The notes under the pieces: model-generated
The model's input: only the letters and a program-made list of their open reading frames with translations
What the model was told of the DNA's origin: nothing
Database searches by the model: none
NCBI RefSeq assembly: GCF_009789235.1
Contig: NZ_WSTB01000001.1
Coordinates: 706,062 to 770,061 of the forward strand
Length of the DNA: 64,000 nt
Reading direction: 5' to 3'
Source of the DNA: Flavobacterium hydrocarbonoxydans
Lineage (GTDB): Bacteria > Bacteroidota > Bacteroidia > Flavobacteriales > Flavobacteriaceae
Shown: piece after piece, positions 44,903 through 53,776 of the stretch
Layout of the letters: every line of letters starts with the position of its first letter
How positions within the stretch are numbered: the stretch's first letter is position 1
Position numbers and translations under genes: made by a program

Positions 44903-44961
44903 GATGTTTGATTTTAGATTTTTACTTAGAACCTTTGCTACTTTGTTCCTCTGAACCTCTG

Positions 44962-45009
44962 TCCCTTTGTCCCTTTGTCCCTTTGTTCCTTTGTTCCTTT
45001 GTTCCTTTG
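44962..45009. repeat. 8-bp tandem repeat
   Basis: Six units: TCCCTTTG three times then TTCCTTTG three times, in the spacer between permease stop and ATPase start. The flanks continue in the same style (ACCTTTGCTACTTTG, CTTAGCACCTT). The copy number could vary between strains; it lies within the probable operon. Confidence 0.85.
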
Positions 45010-45046
45010 CCGCTTATAATCTTAGCAACTCAGCACCTTAGCACCT

Positions 45047-45931
45047 TTATCTATAAGCTACTTTATTTTCTATGTAAGTAAAAAATTTATCAAATAATAA
45101 ACCCACAATTCCGATGATGATGATGGCGGAGATTACTTTTTCTAAACTCAGGGCGTTCCAGCTGTCCCATACAAAAAAGCCAATTCCGGCACCACCTGAC
45201 AGCATTTCGCCTGCAACAATAACCAGCCAGGCTACACTGATACTCAAACGCAAACCTGTGATAATATGGGGTAAACTAAAGGGAATTAATATTTTGGTGA
45301 GGTAACGCATTTTTGAAAAACCAAATGCCTTTGCTACGTTTTTATGATCCTGCGGAATCGAAGCAATTCCAAAAGAAGTATTGATCAAAGTGGACCACAA
45401 AGAGGTAATAAAAACGATAAAAATAGTAGCCATACCTGTGTCTTTAAAAACCACCAACCCAATGGGAAACCAAGCCAAAGGTGAAACCGGTTTTAACAAT
45501 TGTACGATGGGATAGAAAATTTGTTTGCAAATGGTACTTGCTCCCATTAAAATCCCAATCGGAATCGCTACTAATGAACCCAGTAAAAAGCCTAATAAAA
45601 CAGTTTTTATCGAATTGAATAATTGCAATCCGATTCCTTTGTCGTTGGGTCCGTAATCATAAAAGGGATCGCTCAGCATTTCTTTCAGAACGGTGAAAGT
45701 CGCTAATGGCCCCGGAAGCGCATCTTTCGTATAAAAACGCAATAAACTCCAGAAGCCTATAAAAATCAGGATTCCAATTCCGGCAAAAAAAGTTGATTGT
45801 AGTCTCCCAACAATTTGATTGATGAGGAATTTCAACTTATCACTTTTTGCAGTATCAATAGTGGTGCTTGCGGTCAAAACTTCGGCCTGACCGGAAATTG
45901 CACTTAGCGTTAAGGTATCTTTATCTGACAT
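45047..45931 (-). CDS. Nitrate ABC transporter permease (NrtB type)
   Basis: A 294-residue inner-membrane protein from ATG 45931 (MSDKDTLTLSAISG); the extra 14 upstream codons overlap a repeat and are less likely. Six or seven membrane segments and the permease EAA-like loop (NVAKAFGFSKMRYLTKILIP with FSLPHII) mark a BPD_transp_1 permease. TGLRLSISVAWLVIVAGEML is typical of NrtB/SsuC. It pairs with the NrtA-like protein upstream and the ATPase downstream. Confidence 0.9.
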   Translation of the reverse strand: MSDKDTLTLSAISGQAEVLTASTTIDTAKSDKLKFLINQIVGRLQSTFFAGIGILIFIGFWSLLRFYTKDALPGPLATFTVLKEMLSDPFYDYGPNDKGIGLQLFNSIKTVLLGFLLGSLVAIPIGILMGASTICKQIFYPIVQLLKPVSPLAWFPIGLVVFKDTGMATIFIVFITSLWSTLINTSFGIASIPQDHKNVAKAFGFSKMRYLTKILIPFSLPHIITGLRLSISVAWLVIVAGEMLSGGAGIGFFVWDSWNALSLEKVISAIIIIGIVGLLFDKFFTYIENKVAYR

Positions 45932-45968
45932 GATTTTGTAATTTAAATTATTAGAAAAAAGTTTTTTT

Positions 45969-46047
45969 GCCACAGATTAAAAAGATTCAAAAGAATTTTT
46001 ATTTAATAACCAGCGTAAATCCGTTTTATCTGTGTTACCTGTGGTCC
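45969..46047. repeat. Palindromic repeat, CCACAGATTAAAA family
   Basis: GCCACAGATTAAAAAGATTC on the left and AATCCGTTTTATCTGTG plus CTGTGGTC on the right form imperfect arms. It stands directly beside the CCACGAATT repeat at 46056. Confidence 0.65.
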
Positions 46048-46055
46048 GTTTTTCC

Positions 46056-46119
46056 GCCACGAATTCACGAATTAGTTTTTCTATTTCGTATTGCAATAAA
46101 TAATTCGTGAATTCGTGGC
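46056..46119. repeat. Palindromic repeat, CCACGAATTCACGAATT family
   Basis: GCCACGAATTCACGAATTA (46056-46074) and its exact complement (46101-46119) flank 26 bp. It is in the spacer between NrtA-like and permease genes. Confidence 0.9.
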
Positions 46120-46130
46120 GAAAAAAAGTA

Positions 46131-47354
46131 TTATTTTTTAACCACTTTTAAATAAGCTGCAGGGTTAGCAGGGTCAAAAACGGTTTTATCCATCGTTAAC
46201 GAGAAGGGTTTCATATCGTCGTTTGGCACTTTTATTTTCATGCTTTTGGCAACTTCTTCGTATAAATCCTGCAGGATTAATTTATCCGCAATCGCTTTAT
46301 AATTAGGTGCTGCTTTTAGGTATCCAAAACGTACAAACTGTGCCATTGCCCAGATAGCGTGCGATTTACGAGGATAATTTACCATTCCGCCTTTGTGAAA
46401 AAGCATATAATCTTTAGCATAAACCTGAGTTCCTAATTTACATCCCAGATCGTATTTTCCCATCAGTCTGTTCTCGATTACATCAGCAGGAGCGTTTACA
46501 TAAGGTATTTTCCCAATGATAGCTGCCGCTTTTTTACGATTTACCGGATTATCAAGCCAAATGCACGCTTCCATAACGGCTTTCATGACTTTTACAAGAT
46601 CTTTTCTGCGTTTTTCGCTAAAAGTCTTATTCACTACCAACGCTTTTTCCGGATGATCTTTCCAAATATCCTGCGATGCCACTTGCGTAAATCCAATTCT
46701 CTGTTTTACCGCAACACCGCCCCAAGGCTCGCCAACACAGTATCCGTCCATATTTCCAACTTTCATATTGGCCACCATTTGCGGAGGCGGAATCGTAATA
46801 ATTTTAGATGTTTTTTGGTTTACTCCCGCAATTGCCATCCAGTTACGCAACCATAAATCGTGTGTTCCTCCAGGGAAAGTCATGGCAAAAGTCACTTCTT
46901 TTTCGGCTTTCAGTTTTGCAGCCACAACCGGAGCTACTTTATTCATTTGTTTGAAACCAACTTTGCCGCAAAAATCATTCGAAAGGGTAATCGCCTGACC
47001 GTTTACATTGAGCATCATGGCGATTTTCATTTCAGAACCTGCTTTCCCTCCTACTCCTGTATAAACCGAAAACGGCATCGAATACAGACAGTGCGCTCCG
47101 TCTAATTCTCCGGTTAAAATCTTATCACGGACATTGGCCCAGGAAGCTTCTTTGGTCACTACGACTTCAACGCCGTATTTTTTAAACAATCCTAATTCTT
47201 TAGCCATTACGATGGGAGAACAATCCGTTAAGGGAATAAAACCAAGTTTTACAGGATCATTCTGAGCAGATATTGTTCCAACAGAAACCGTAAATAATAC
47301 TATCAATAGCGTTCTTTTTAAAATCTGAGTGGTATTTGAGAATATTTTTTTCAT
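46131..47354 (-). CDS. Nitrate ABC transporter substrate-binding protein (NrtA type)
   Basis: A 407-residue protein with a long N-terminus MKKIFSNTTQILKRTLLIVL leading through a signal peptide ending near ISAQND. The NrtA/CmpA domain follows: VKLGFIPLTDCSPIVMAKEL, EGAHCLYSMP-type sequence (DGAHCLYSMPFSVYTG), FPGGTHDLWLRNWMAI, MDGYCVGEPWGGVAVKQRIG and KDHPEKALVVNKTF. There is no lipobox, so it is probably soluble in the periplasm. It should deliver nitrate (possibly nitrite or bicarbonate-like anions) to the permease. Confidence 0.92.
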   Translation of the reverse strand: MKKIFSNTTQILKRTLLIVLFTVSVGTISAQNDPVKLGFIPLTDCSPIVMAKELGLFKKYGVEVVVTKEASWANVRDKILTGELDGAHCLYSMPFSVYTGVGGKAGSEMKIAMMLNVNGQAITLSNDFCGKVGFKQMNKVAPVVAAKLKAEKEVTFAMTFPGGTHDLWLRNWMAIAGVNQKTSKIITIPPPQMVANMKVGNMDGYCVGEPWGGVAVKQRIGFTQVASQDIWKDHPEKALVVNKTFSEKRRKDLVKVMKAVMEACIWLDNPVNRKKAAAIIGKIPYVNAPADVIENRLMGKYDLGCKLGTQVYAKDYMLFHKGGMVNYPRKSHAIWAMAQFVRFGYLKAAPNYKAIADKLILQDLYEEVAKSMKIKVPNDDMKPFSLTMDKTVFDPANPAAYLKVVKK

Positions 47355-47386
47355 TTTAAATAGATTTAAAAGTTATTTTTTTTGAA

Positions 47387-48835
47387 TTATTTTTTAGCTA
47401 AAAAGTTAGGTTTGATATTGAGCATTACATAAGCAAATTGTGGACTTAGGTTCGCATTTGTTACATTTTTTACAGCCGCAGAAGCCATAGAATTGGTCGC
47501 TTTCATGAATGAATAACCCGCTTCAAGATTGATGATTTTCGTTAGATTGTATTTTACTACCAAATCGATTTCGGTACCTAAATACGAGTTTAATGTTCCG
47601 CCAGCCCCGTTAGACAAAGTATTAGCCGATTCGAAGCTATGAACATCCAAAAGAAGGGTCAGATTTTCTTTGGCATTGTATTTCATTTTAAAGAAATAAT
47701 TCAGCAAACCCTGTTTTCCAAAACCATTGGCAGCATAAAAATAATCCATGCCTCCCCAGAATTTATGAGGCGTTCCGTACAAAGGATCAAAACGATTGTT
47801 TTTTGAAGTTGCTGTAACCGTTTTGGTTCCGTCATCACCAGATAGATAATCGATTCCAGGGCCAACAAACAACTTTTTACCAATTTGTACAGTCGAAGTA
47901 ATAGAGGCAAGATTAGCATCCAGCGATCTTCCGTCTTTATCGCGGCCACCCTGATGATAAAGGCTTCCTGTAAAATTGATTGTTTTTGTCACATTCGTAT
48001 TAAAATAAAATCCGGTGGTATTTCTGCTCCAAACGCCCTCACCGTTTACCTTAGTTGTTACAGCAGGCGTACCGGCAGTAACCATTGTATATTTGTTAAA
48101 ATCATCTTTGAAGAATAAAAAAGAAAGATCTCCAAAAGAAAACTTTTTACCTAAATACGCATATTGAAAAGACTTGTACAACGTGCCGATTCCATTAGTA
48201 CCGGCACCATAAGCAGGATTACTTCCGTTGTAGATTGTTCCAGCGTTATTTTCTTTATTTTGATTGAATGCCGCTCCAACATCTGCGATCCAGCCTTTAT
48301 TGGCGTATTTAAAAACAATCGCGTCATGACGACGACCCTGTTGCAGCCAGTCTAAAGCTCCTAAGACTTTCTGATCGTCATAGCTAATTTCCTGACGACC
48401 CGCTTTTATAGATAAATTCTGAATACTGCTAAGCGAATCTACCAATGAAATTTCGGCCCAGGCTTCGTGAAATAAAATTCCGTTATTGACCTCGGTCGTT
48501 GTTTTATTGATTGTCGAAGCATCTTGTCCCCAAACGCGGACATCCTGCAAAGCCGTAAAAATTTTAAAACGATACCCGGAATAGCCCACATTTAGTCTTG
48601 TTCTTTGCGTAGAAAACAGTGCTGCCTCTTCTCCTTTTTGTTGTAATGTTCCTTGTCCGTCGCGCATTTCAACACGGTTTCTTAACTGAGCTGAAGCTGT
48701 AAATTGTGCTTTGGCATCGTATTGACTAAAAAATGTTAAGGCAAATCCTAATACGATAGATTTTGAAATATTGTTTTTAAAAATAGTATGCTTCTTTAAT
48801 GGAGTATGCTTTGGTAGGTTGGTTACATTTTGCAT
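47387..48835 (-). CDS. Outer-membrane porin of the alginate-export family, probable nitrate porin
   Basis: A 482-residue protein. A long N-terminus leads to a signal segment SIVLGFALTFFSQYDAKAQF. The barrel-like body has TASAQLRNRVEMRDGQGT, RTRLNVGYSGYRFKIFTALQ, DVRVWGQDAS, SIKAGRQEISYDDQKVLGAL and DWLQQGRRHDA, which fit the alginate export/OprD-like barrel family. It is first in the operon with the NrtA-type transporter and has the island operator in its promoter, so nitrate uptake across the outer membrane is the best inference. Alginate export is unlikely in this context. Confidence 0.82.
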   Translation of the reverse strand: MQNVTNLPKHTPLKKHTIFKNNISKSIVLGFALTFFSQYDAKAQFTASAQLRNRVEMRDGQGTLQQKGEEAALFSTQRTRLNVGYSGYRFKIFTALQDVRVWGQDASTINKTTTEVNNGILFHEAWAEISLVDSLSSIQNLSIKAGRQEISYDDQKVLGALDWLQQGRRHDAIVFKYANKGWIADVGAAFNQNKENNAGTIYNGSNPAYGAGTNGIGTLYKSFQYAYLGKKFSFGDLSFLFFKDDFNKYTMVTAGTPAVTTKVNGEGVWSRNTTGFYFNTNVTKTINFTGSLYHQGGRDKDGRSLDANLASITSTVQIGKKLFVGPGIDYLSGDDGTKTVTATSKNNRFDPLYGTPHKFWGGMDYFYAANGFGKQGLLNYFFKMKYNAKENLTLLLDVHSFESANTLSNGAGGTLNSYLGTEIDLVVKYNLTKIINLEAGYSFMKATNSMASAAVKNVTNANLSPQFAYVMLNIKPNFLAKK

Positions 48836-49219
48836 GGTTAATTGTTTTGATTAGTATGAAGCAAATATAAATACGTATTAATACGTAAGTACATTGTTTT
48901 TATCATAACAAAACATTTTTTTATCACTTAAAAAAGCGTTTGAAAATCAATATAAAACCTGTGTAATCGCAGAAAATCAGAAAAAAACAGAATAAAACAA
49001 GGGGTTTATGAAAAGTCTTTATTGTTTAATTTTAAAGAAATAAAATAGCTAAAGATTCATTTTGAAAGAAGAAATAACATAATTTTATTGTTTTTTTTTG
49101 AAAAAGGATTCTAAACAATAAAATATACGTAGAAGAAATCGATTTGATTCGCTAAAAAAGCATAAAAAATGCCACAGAAGCAGCAAGAGTATTTATGAAA
49201 CTAGAAAAAAATACGTATT
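48836..49219. other. Spacer between crp gene and porin, no gene
   Basis: Apart from the porin promoter described separately, the region is AT-rich with no credible open frame. TACGTAT and ATACTTA half sites seven bases apart occur at 49212-49232 at the 3' end of the crp gene; spacing differs from the other operators. Confidence 0.5.
48862..48887 (-). promoter_or_regulatory. Porin operator and -7 box
   Basis: TACGTATTAATACGTA (48872-48887) is a perfect 16-bp palindrome. On the minus strand it is followed after 2 bp by TATATTTG (48862-48869), a consensus -7 box, and 26 bp later by the porin ATG. This site is 4 bp further upstream relative to the -7 box than at nirB. Confidence 0.65.
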
Positions 49220-49924
49220 TTAGAAATACTTATGTTCCATAATTTCAGATTGTAATTTAGGAACAGTCAGTAAACCGATTCTTTTACCAACCGTTTTTAT
49301 GAGTGCTTCTTTTTTAAGACTGGAAAGCACACGGATTACCTGTTCCTCGGTAGTTCCGGCAAAATCGGCTATTTCTTTTCGTGACAAGTCAATTTCGATC
49401 AAACCATTAACCTGACCAAATTTACGATGAATATACAATAACAAATCGACTACACGTTCGCGAACATTCATGTGCGCAATTTTACGAATATTGTTTTCGC
49501 TTTTGTTCAGTTCATCAGCATAAAACAACATCAGGGCATACGTAAATTCAGGAACATTCTGAAGAATTTCCATCATGGTTTCATTACTAAAATTACATAA
49601 AATCGTATCTTCCAACGCATAAGCTCCAATCAGATAACGTTTACTGGTCCCAAAACCACGAAAACCAATCGTATCTCCATTTTTGGTCAGCCGAACAATT
49701 TGTTCGCGACCGTTGATACCCGTTTTGACTGTTTTTACTTTTCCTTTACAGATAAAATAAAGTCCCTGCAAAGGCGCGCCTTCAATAATAAACTGCTGCG
49801 ATTTTTTGCAAACGAAACTGTGTTTTTTCTCCACATATTGTTTCATTTGTTCTAAATGTAAATGTTTTTTAATGAAACAATTTTCGTTTGCACAGGTATA
49901 ACAAATGGCTTGCTCTTCTTTCAT
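49220..49924 (-). CDS. Crp/Fnr family transcriptional regulator with N-terminal cysteines
   Basis: A 234-residue regulator. A cyclic-nucleotide-binding-like domain (about 45-140, FIIEGAPLQGLYFICKGKVK) is followed by a dimerisation helix and a Crp winged helix (ERVVDLLLYIHRKFG, IDLSRKEIADFAGTTEEQVI and RVLSSLKKEALI). The recognition helix keeps the E-x3-R spacing (EQVIR) used by FNR. Four cysteines lie near the N-terminus (8, 11, 16 and 39; CYTCANENC), which could bind an iron-sulphur cluster or zinc. It is divergent from the nitrate reductase and its upstream region holds two overlapping island palindromes, so it is the best candidate for their regulator. Confidence 0.92.
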   Translation of the reverse strand: MKEEQAICYTCANENCFIKKHLHLEQMKQYVEKKHSFVCKKSQQFIIEGAPLQGLYFICKGKVKTVKTGINGREQIVRLTKNGDTIGFRGFGTSKRYLIGAYALEDTILCNFSNETMMEILQNVPEFTYALMLFYADELNKSENNIRKIAHMNVRERVVDLLLYIHRKFGQVNGLIEIDLSRKEIADFAGTTEEQVIRVLSSLKKEALIKTVGKRIGLLTVPKLQSEIMEHKYF

Positions 49925-50002
49925 GGGACAAAATTTTATATGATTTAAAACCTAATTTGTTGTTCCTCATTTATTTTATCCAAAAATATAAAAATAAATT
50001 CA

Positions 50003-50039
50003 AAAAATAAGTATTTATACGTAAAAATACTTATTTTTG
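50003..50039. promoter_or_regulatory. Shared crp / nitrate reductase operator region
   Basis: AAAAATAAGTATTT (50003-50016) and its exact complement (50025-50038) form 14-bp arms around ATACGTAA. Within it are two overlapping 16-bp sites, TAAGTATTTATACGTA (50008-50023) and TACGTAAAAATACTTA (50018-50033). The second ends on the first two bases of the plus-strand -7 box TATTTTTG (50032-50039). Confidence 0.7.
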
Positions 50040-50110
50040 TATAGTCATTAAATAAGTGAGCTATTTGGAGGCACGTATATTTAATCTTCTAGTATTTAAA
50101 AAAGACTGTA

Positions 50111-53100
50111 ATGCAAAACACCAAAATCAAAACTACCTGTTCGTACTGCGGCGTTGGCTGCGGGATAATCGTTACCAACGATCCTAAAAACGGTGTAATG
50201 GTAACGGGCGACAAAGACCATCCTGTAAACAAAGGAATGTTGTGTTCTAAAGGAATGAATTTGCATTACGTAGTCAACGATACTTCCGACAGGATTTTAT
50301 ATCCCGAAATGCGTGGCAGCAAATCCTATCCGCTGGAACGTGTAAGCTGGGATACCGCACTTGATCGTGCTGCGGCTGTTTTTACTTCGATTATTAAAAA
50401 ACATGGGCCAGACAGCGTTGGTTTTTATATTTCAGGACAATGTTTAACCGAGGAATATTATTTGGTAAATAAACTTGTGAAAGGTTTTTTGAAAACCAAT
50501 AATATAGACACGAATTCCAGACTTTGCATGAGCTCAGCAGTTGTTGGGTATAAAAAAACATTTGGAGAAGATTCAGTGCCCATTGCGTATGACGATATCG
50601 AACTGGCGGATACTTTTTTGATTACTGGCGCAAATCCTGCCTGGTGTCATCCGATTTTGTTTCGAAGAATCGAAAAACACAAAGAGAACAATCCTAAAGT
50701 AAAAATTATTGTAATTGATCCAAGACGTACTGATACCGCTGCTTTTGCTGACCTGCATTTGCAAATTATTCCCGGTTCAGATATTATTTTGTATCACGCT
50801 ATTGCGAAAAGAATCATCGAAAAAGGCTACGTAGATCATGATTTTGTAAAAAATAATGCCGAAAATTTCAAACAATACAAAGACTTAGTTTTAGGAACTT
50901 CGCTTGAAAAAGCTTCAAAACTATGCGGTATTCCCGTAAACGACATCAAACTTGCTGCAGATATCATCGGAAAAGCCAAAGGATTTATTTCGCTTTGGGC
51001 AATGGGACTCAACCAAAGTGCCGTGGGCGTTGATAAAAATACTGCTTTATTGAATTTGTCTTTACTAACCGGACAAATTGGTAAACCAGGTTCCGGGCCA
51101 TTTTCGCTAACAGGTCAGCCCAACGCAATGGGCGGACGAGAAGTGGGCGGAATGGCGAGTTTATTAGCCGCACATAAAGAATTATCGAATCCGGAGCACC
51201 GAAAAGAAGTAGCTGATTTTTGGGGTGTTGACGAAATATCCGAAAAACCCGGATTGACTGCTACCGAAATGTTTGAAGCACTGGAATCAGGCAAAATGAA
51301 AGCCGTTTGGATTATTTGTACCAATCCGTTAGTGAGTTTACCAGATTCGCGTCGCATTGAGAAAGCATTGCAAAAAGCCAAATTTGTGGTCGTTCAGGAC
51401 ATTTCGCATAATGCGGATACTTCAAAATATGCCGATTTGCTCTTGCCAGCTGCCGGCTGGTTAGAAAAAGAAGGCACGATGACCAACTCAGAGCGTCGTA
51501 TTGCGTATTTGCCAAAAGGAATCAACGCACCGGGAGAAGCGCTTCCGGACATTGAGATTTTAATTCGCTTTGCCAAAAAAATGAATTTCAACGGTTTCAA
51601 TTTTAATAATGCCGAAGATATTTACAAAGAACATTGCGCGCTGACTAAAAATACCAATATTGATATTTCATTTTTAAATTATCATCGATTAAAAACCGAA
51701 GGCACTTTTCAGTGGCCAGTGCCAGATTACGGACACCCTGGAACGCCTCGCCTTTTTACAGATAAAAAATTCTATACGCCTTCGCAAAAAGCAATTTTCA
51801 ATTTGCCAACTCATATCGAAAACACATCTGAACAGCCGAGTCCGCAGTTTCCGTTTATCTTAACTACGGGCCGTGTTCGCGACCAATGGCACACGATGAC
51901 CAAGACTGGAAAAGTTTCCCGATTGATGACACATACGCCAAGTCCTGTTCTCGAAATTAATCCGATTGATGCTTTCAAAAACAATATAAAAAATGGTGAT
52001 ATTGTAGTCGTTAGCAGTAAAAACGGAGAAGTTCGCGTAAAAGCAAAAGTTACCGATTCTATCAAAGAAAAAGTGCTTTTCCTGCCGATGCACTGGGGAA
52101 AACAGCTTGAAAACGATTTGAATAGAACCAATAATTTAACCAATACAGTTGTTGACCCTATTTCGAAAGAACCAGATTTCAAATACACTACGGTTTCTAT
52201 TGCTAAATATGTAAAACCTTTCCAGAAAATTGCGATTGTGGGTGCCGGAGCTGCTGCATTCAGATTCATTCAAAATTACCGTGAATTCAATTCGACCGAT
52301 GAAATTATTGTTTTTTCGAATGAACAAAATCCGTTTTACAATCGTGTTTTATTACCAGAATACATGACCGGTGAATTTAGCTGGGAGCAATTATTAAAAG
52401 TAAAAGATGGTGAGGCTTTAAGCAAACTGAACATCACGATGAATTCTGGTGTTGCGATTGAAAATATCAATTCAAGTCAAAAAACAATTCTGGATAGTAA
52501 CGGTGCTTCACACACTTTCGATTCGCTTATTTTGGCTACCGGAAGCCGTCCTTTTGTGCCAGAAAATGCGCAATTGCATCTTCCGGGTCGTTTTACCGTA
52601 AGGAGAAAAGAAGATGCTGACCGCTTAAAAGCCTATTTAGACAATACCAATTTACCAACCGAAGAACAACACGTAGTGATAATTGGAGGTGGTTTATTAG
52701 GATTAGAATTAGCGGCTGCTTTAAAACATAAAAAAGTAAAAATTACGATTGTACAAAGAGCTTCTCGTTTGATGGAGCGACAATTAGACAGAATTTCAAG
52801 TAAATTATTGGCCGAAGAAGTTCAGCTGCGTGATATTCAGATTTATTTTGATAATGAAGTCAGTACAGTTTTTGAAACCGACAATGCAAATGAGTTAGAA
52901 ATTGCCCTCAAAAGCGGCAAAATCATTACTGCCAATGCCATTGTTTATACCATCGGAACGATTCCGAATATCGAAATTGCCCGAGAAACAGGACTTTCTT
53001 GTGGCCGTGGCGTAAAAGTGAATCAGTATCTACAATCCTCGAATCCAGATATTTATGCCATTGGCGAAATTGCGGAATTCAACAACCAATTGTTCGGAAT

Positions 53101-53626
53101 CACGTCTGCTGCTGAGGAACAAGCGGATGTTCTGGCTAACTTTTTGGCTGGCGACATCAGCAGTTATTACAAAGGTTCGGTTTTAATGAATATTTTAAAA
53201 TTAGAAGATATAAATCTGTGTAGTATTGGTGATATCGAAATTCCCGAAAATGATGATTCTTACGAAGAAATTATTTTTGCCGATTTGAAACAACGCTACT
53301 ACAAAAAATGTATTGTTAAAAATGACCTATTAGTGGGTGCCATTTTGATGGGTGATAAAAATGAGTTTGCCGAATTTAAAACGATGATCGAAAGCAAAAT
53401 CGAATTATCAGACAAACGAAATTCACTACTTCGCGGAAGCTCGAATGCCAAACCTGTTCTGGGGAAATTAGTTTGTTCGTGCAGTCAGGTTGGAGCCGGA
53501 AACATAGAAGAAACCATCAAAAGCGGTGTGACCAATTTTACCGATTTATGCAAAAATACTGGCGCTGGTTTAGGCTGCGGAAGCTGTAAAACAGAAGTGA
53601 AAGAGATATTATCGAAGTGTAAATGA
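50111..53626 (+). CDS. Single-chain assimilatory nitrate reductase: Mo-bis-MGD domain fused to FAD/NAD and BFD [2Fe-2S] domains
   Basis: An 1171-residue protein. Residues 10-45 bind [4Fe-4S] (TTCSYCGVGCGI, MLCSKG; Cys10, 13, 17, 45). The molybdopterin domain has the Mo ligand in SRLCMSSAVVGYK (Cys139), then ITGANPAWCHP and VIDPRRTDTAAFADLHLQI. The dinucleotide-binding region (about 575-695) has FILTTGRVRDQWHTMTKTGK. From about 706 a NirB-like FAD/NAD module begins (KIAIVGAGAAAF; HVVIIGGGLLGLELAAALKH near 854). The C-terminus is a BFD cluster (CSC 1122-1124, GCGSC 1156-1159). So catalytic NasC/NarB and the NasB-like reductase are one chain, likely taking NAD(P)H electrons. Cytoplasmic; no Tat signal. 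Confidence 0.93.
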   Translation: MQNTKIKTTCSYCGVGCGIIVTNDPKNGVMVTGDKDHPVNKGMLCSKGMNLHYVVNDTSDRILYPEMRGSKSYPLERVSWDTALDRAAAVFTSIIKKHGPDSVGFYISGQCLTEEYYLVNKLVKGFLKTNNIDTNSRLCMSSAVVGYKKTFGEDSVPIAYDDIELADTFLITGANPAWCHPILFRRIEKHKENNPKVKIIVIDPRRTDTAAFADLHLQIIPGSDIILYHAIAKRIIEKGYVDHDFVKNNAENFKQYKDLVLGTSLEKASKLCGIPVNDIKLAADIIGKAKGFISLWAMGLNQSAVGVDKNTALLNLSLLTGQIGKPGSGPFSLTGQPNAMGGREVGGMASLLAAHKELSNPEHRKEVADFWGVDEISEKPGLTATEMFEALESGKMKAVWIICTNPLVSLPDSRRIEKALQKAKFVVVQDISHNADTSKYADLLLPAAGWLEKEGTMTNSERRIAYLPKGINAPGEALPDIEILIRFAKKMNFNGFNFNNAEDIYKEHCALTKNTNIDISFLNYHRLKTEGTFQWPVPDYGHPGTPRLFTDKKFYTPSQKAIFNLPTHIENTSEQPSPQFPFILTTGRVRDQWHTMTKTGKVSRLMTHTPSPVLEINPIDAFKNNIKNGDIVVVSSKNGEVRVKAKVTDSIKEKVLFLPMHWGKQLENDLNRTNNLTNTVVDPISKEPDFKYTTVSIAKYVKPFQKIAIVGAGAAAFRFIQNYREFNSTDEIIVFSNEQNPFYNRVLLPEYMTGEFSWEQLLKVKDGEALSKLNITMNSGVAIENINSSQKTILDSNGASHTFDSLILATGSRPFVPENAQLHLPGRFTVRRKEDADRLKAYLDNTNLPTEEQHVVIIGGGLLGLELAAALKHKKVKITIVQRASRLMERQLDRISSKLLAEEVQLRDIQIYFDNEVSTVFETDNANELEIALKSGKIITANAIVYTIGTIPNIEIARETGLSCGRGVKVNQYLQSSNPDIYAIGEIAEFNNQLFGITSAAEEQADVLANFLAGDISSYYKGSVLMNILKLEDINLCSIGDIEIPENDDSYEEIIFADLKQRYYKKCIVKNDLLVGAILMGDKNEFAEFKTMIESKIELSDKRNSLLRGSSNAKPVLGKLVCSCSQVGAGNIEETIKSGVTNFTDLCKNTGAGLGCGSCKTEVKEILSKCK

Positions 53627-53630
53627 GTAA

Positions 53631-53770
53631 TTAGTTCTTAGTTCTTAGTTTTTTAGTACCTAGTCTTTTAGCCTCTGGTCTTACAAACAACAAGGACTAA
53701 AAATTAAAAACTAAGGACTAAGGACTAAGAACTAAGGACTAAAAACTAAGGACTAAGGACTAAAAAACTA
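53631..53770. repeat. TTAGTTC/GGACTAA inverted repeat in operon spacer
   Basis: TTAGTTCTTAGTTCTTAGT and ACCTAGTCTTTTAG on the left face tandem CTAAGGACTAAGGACTAAGA and ACTAAGGACTAAAAAC units on the right. It occupies the entire 150-bp spacer between the fused reductase and the rubredoxin fusion gene and would form a long imperfect hairpin in the mRNA. Confidence 0.8.
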
Positions 53771-53776
53771 ACAAGA

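Noticed and set aside
49212..49232. Further island operator at the end of the crp gene (TACGTAT then ATACTTA)
   Set aside because: Half sites are seven bases apart rather than two, and no promoter follows; probably chance or part of the 3' end.
34113..53626. Dissimilatory (respiratory) nitrate reduction system
   Set aside because: No NarG/NarI or NapA with Tat signal, no cytochrome subunits; NirBD, NrtABC and a cytoplasmic reductase indicate assimilation.
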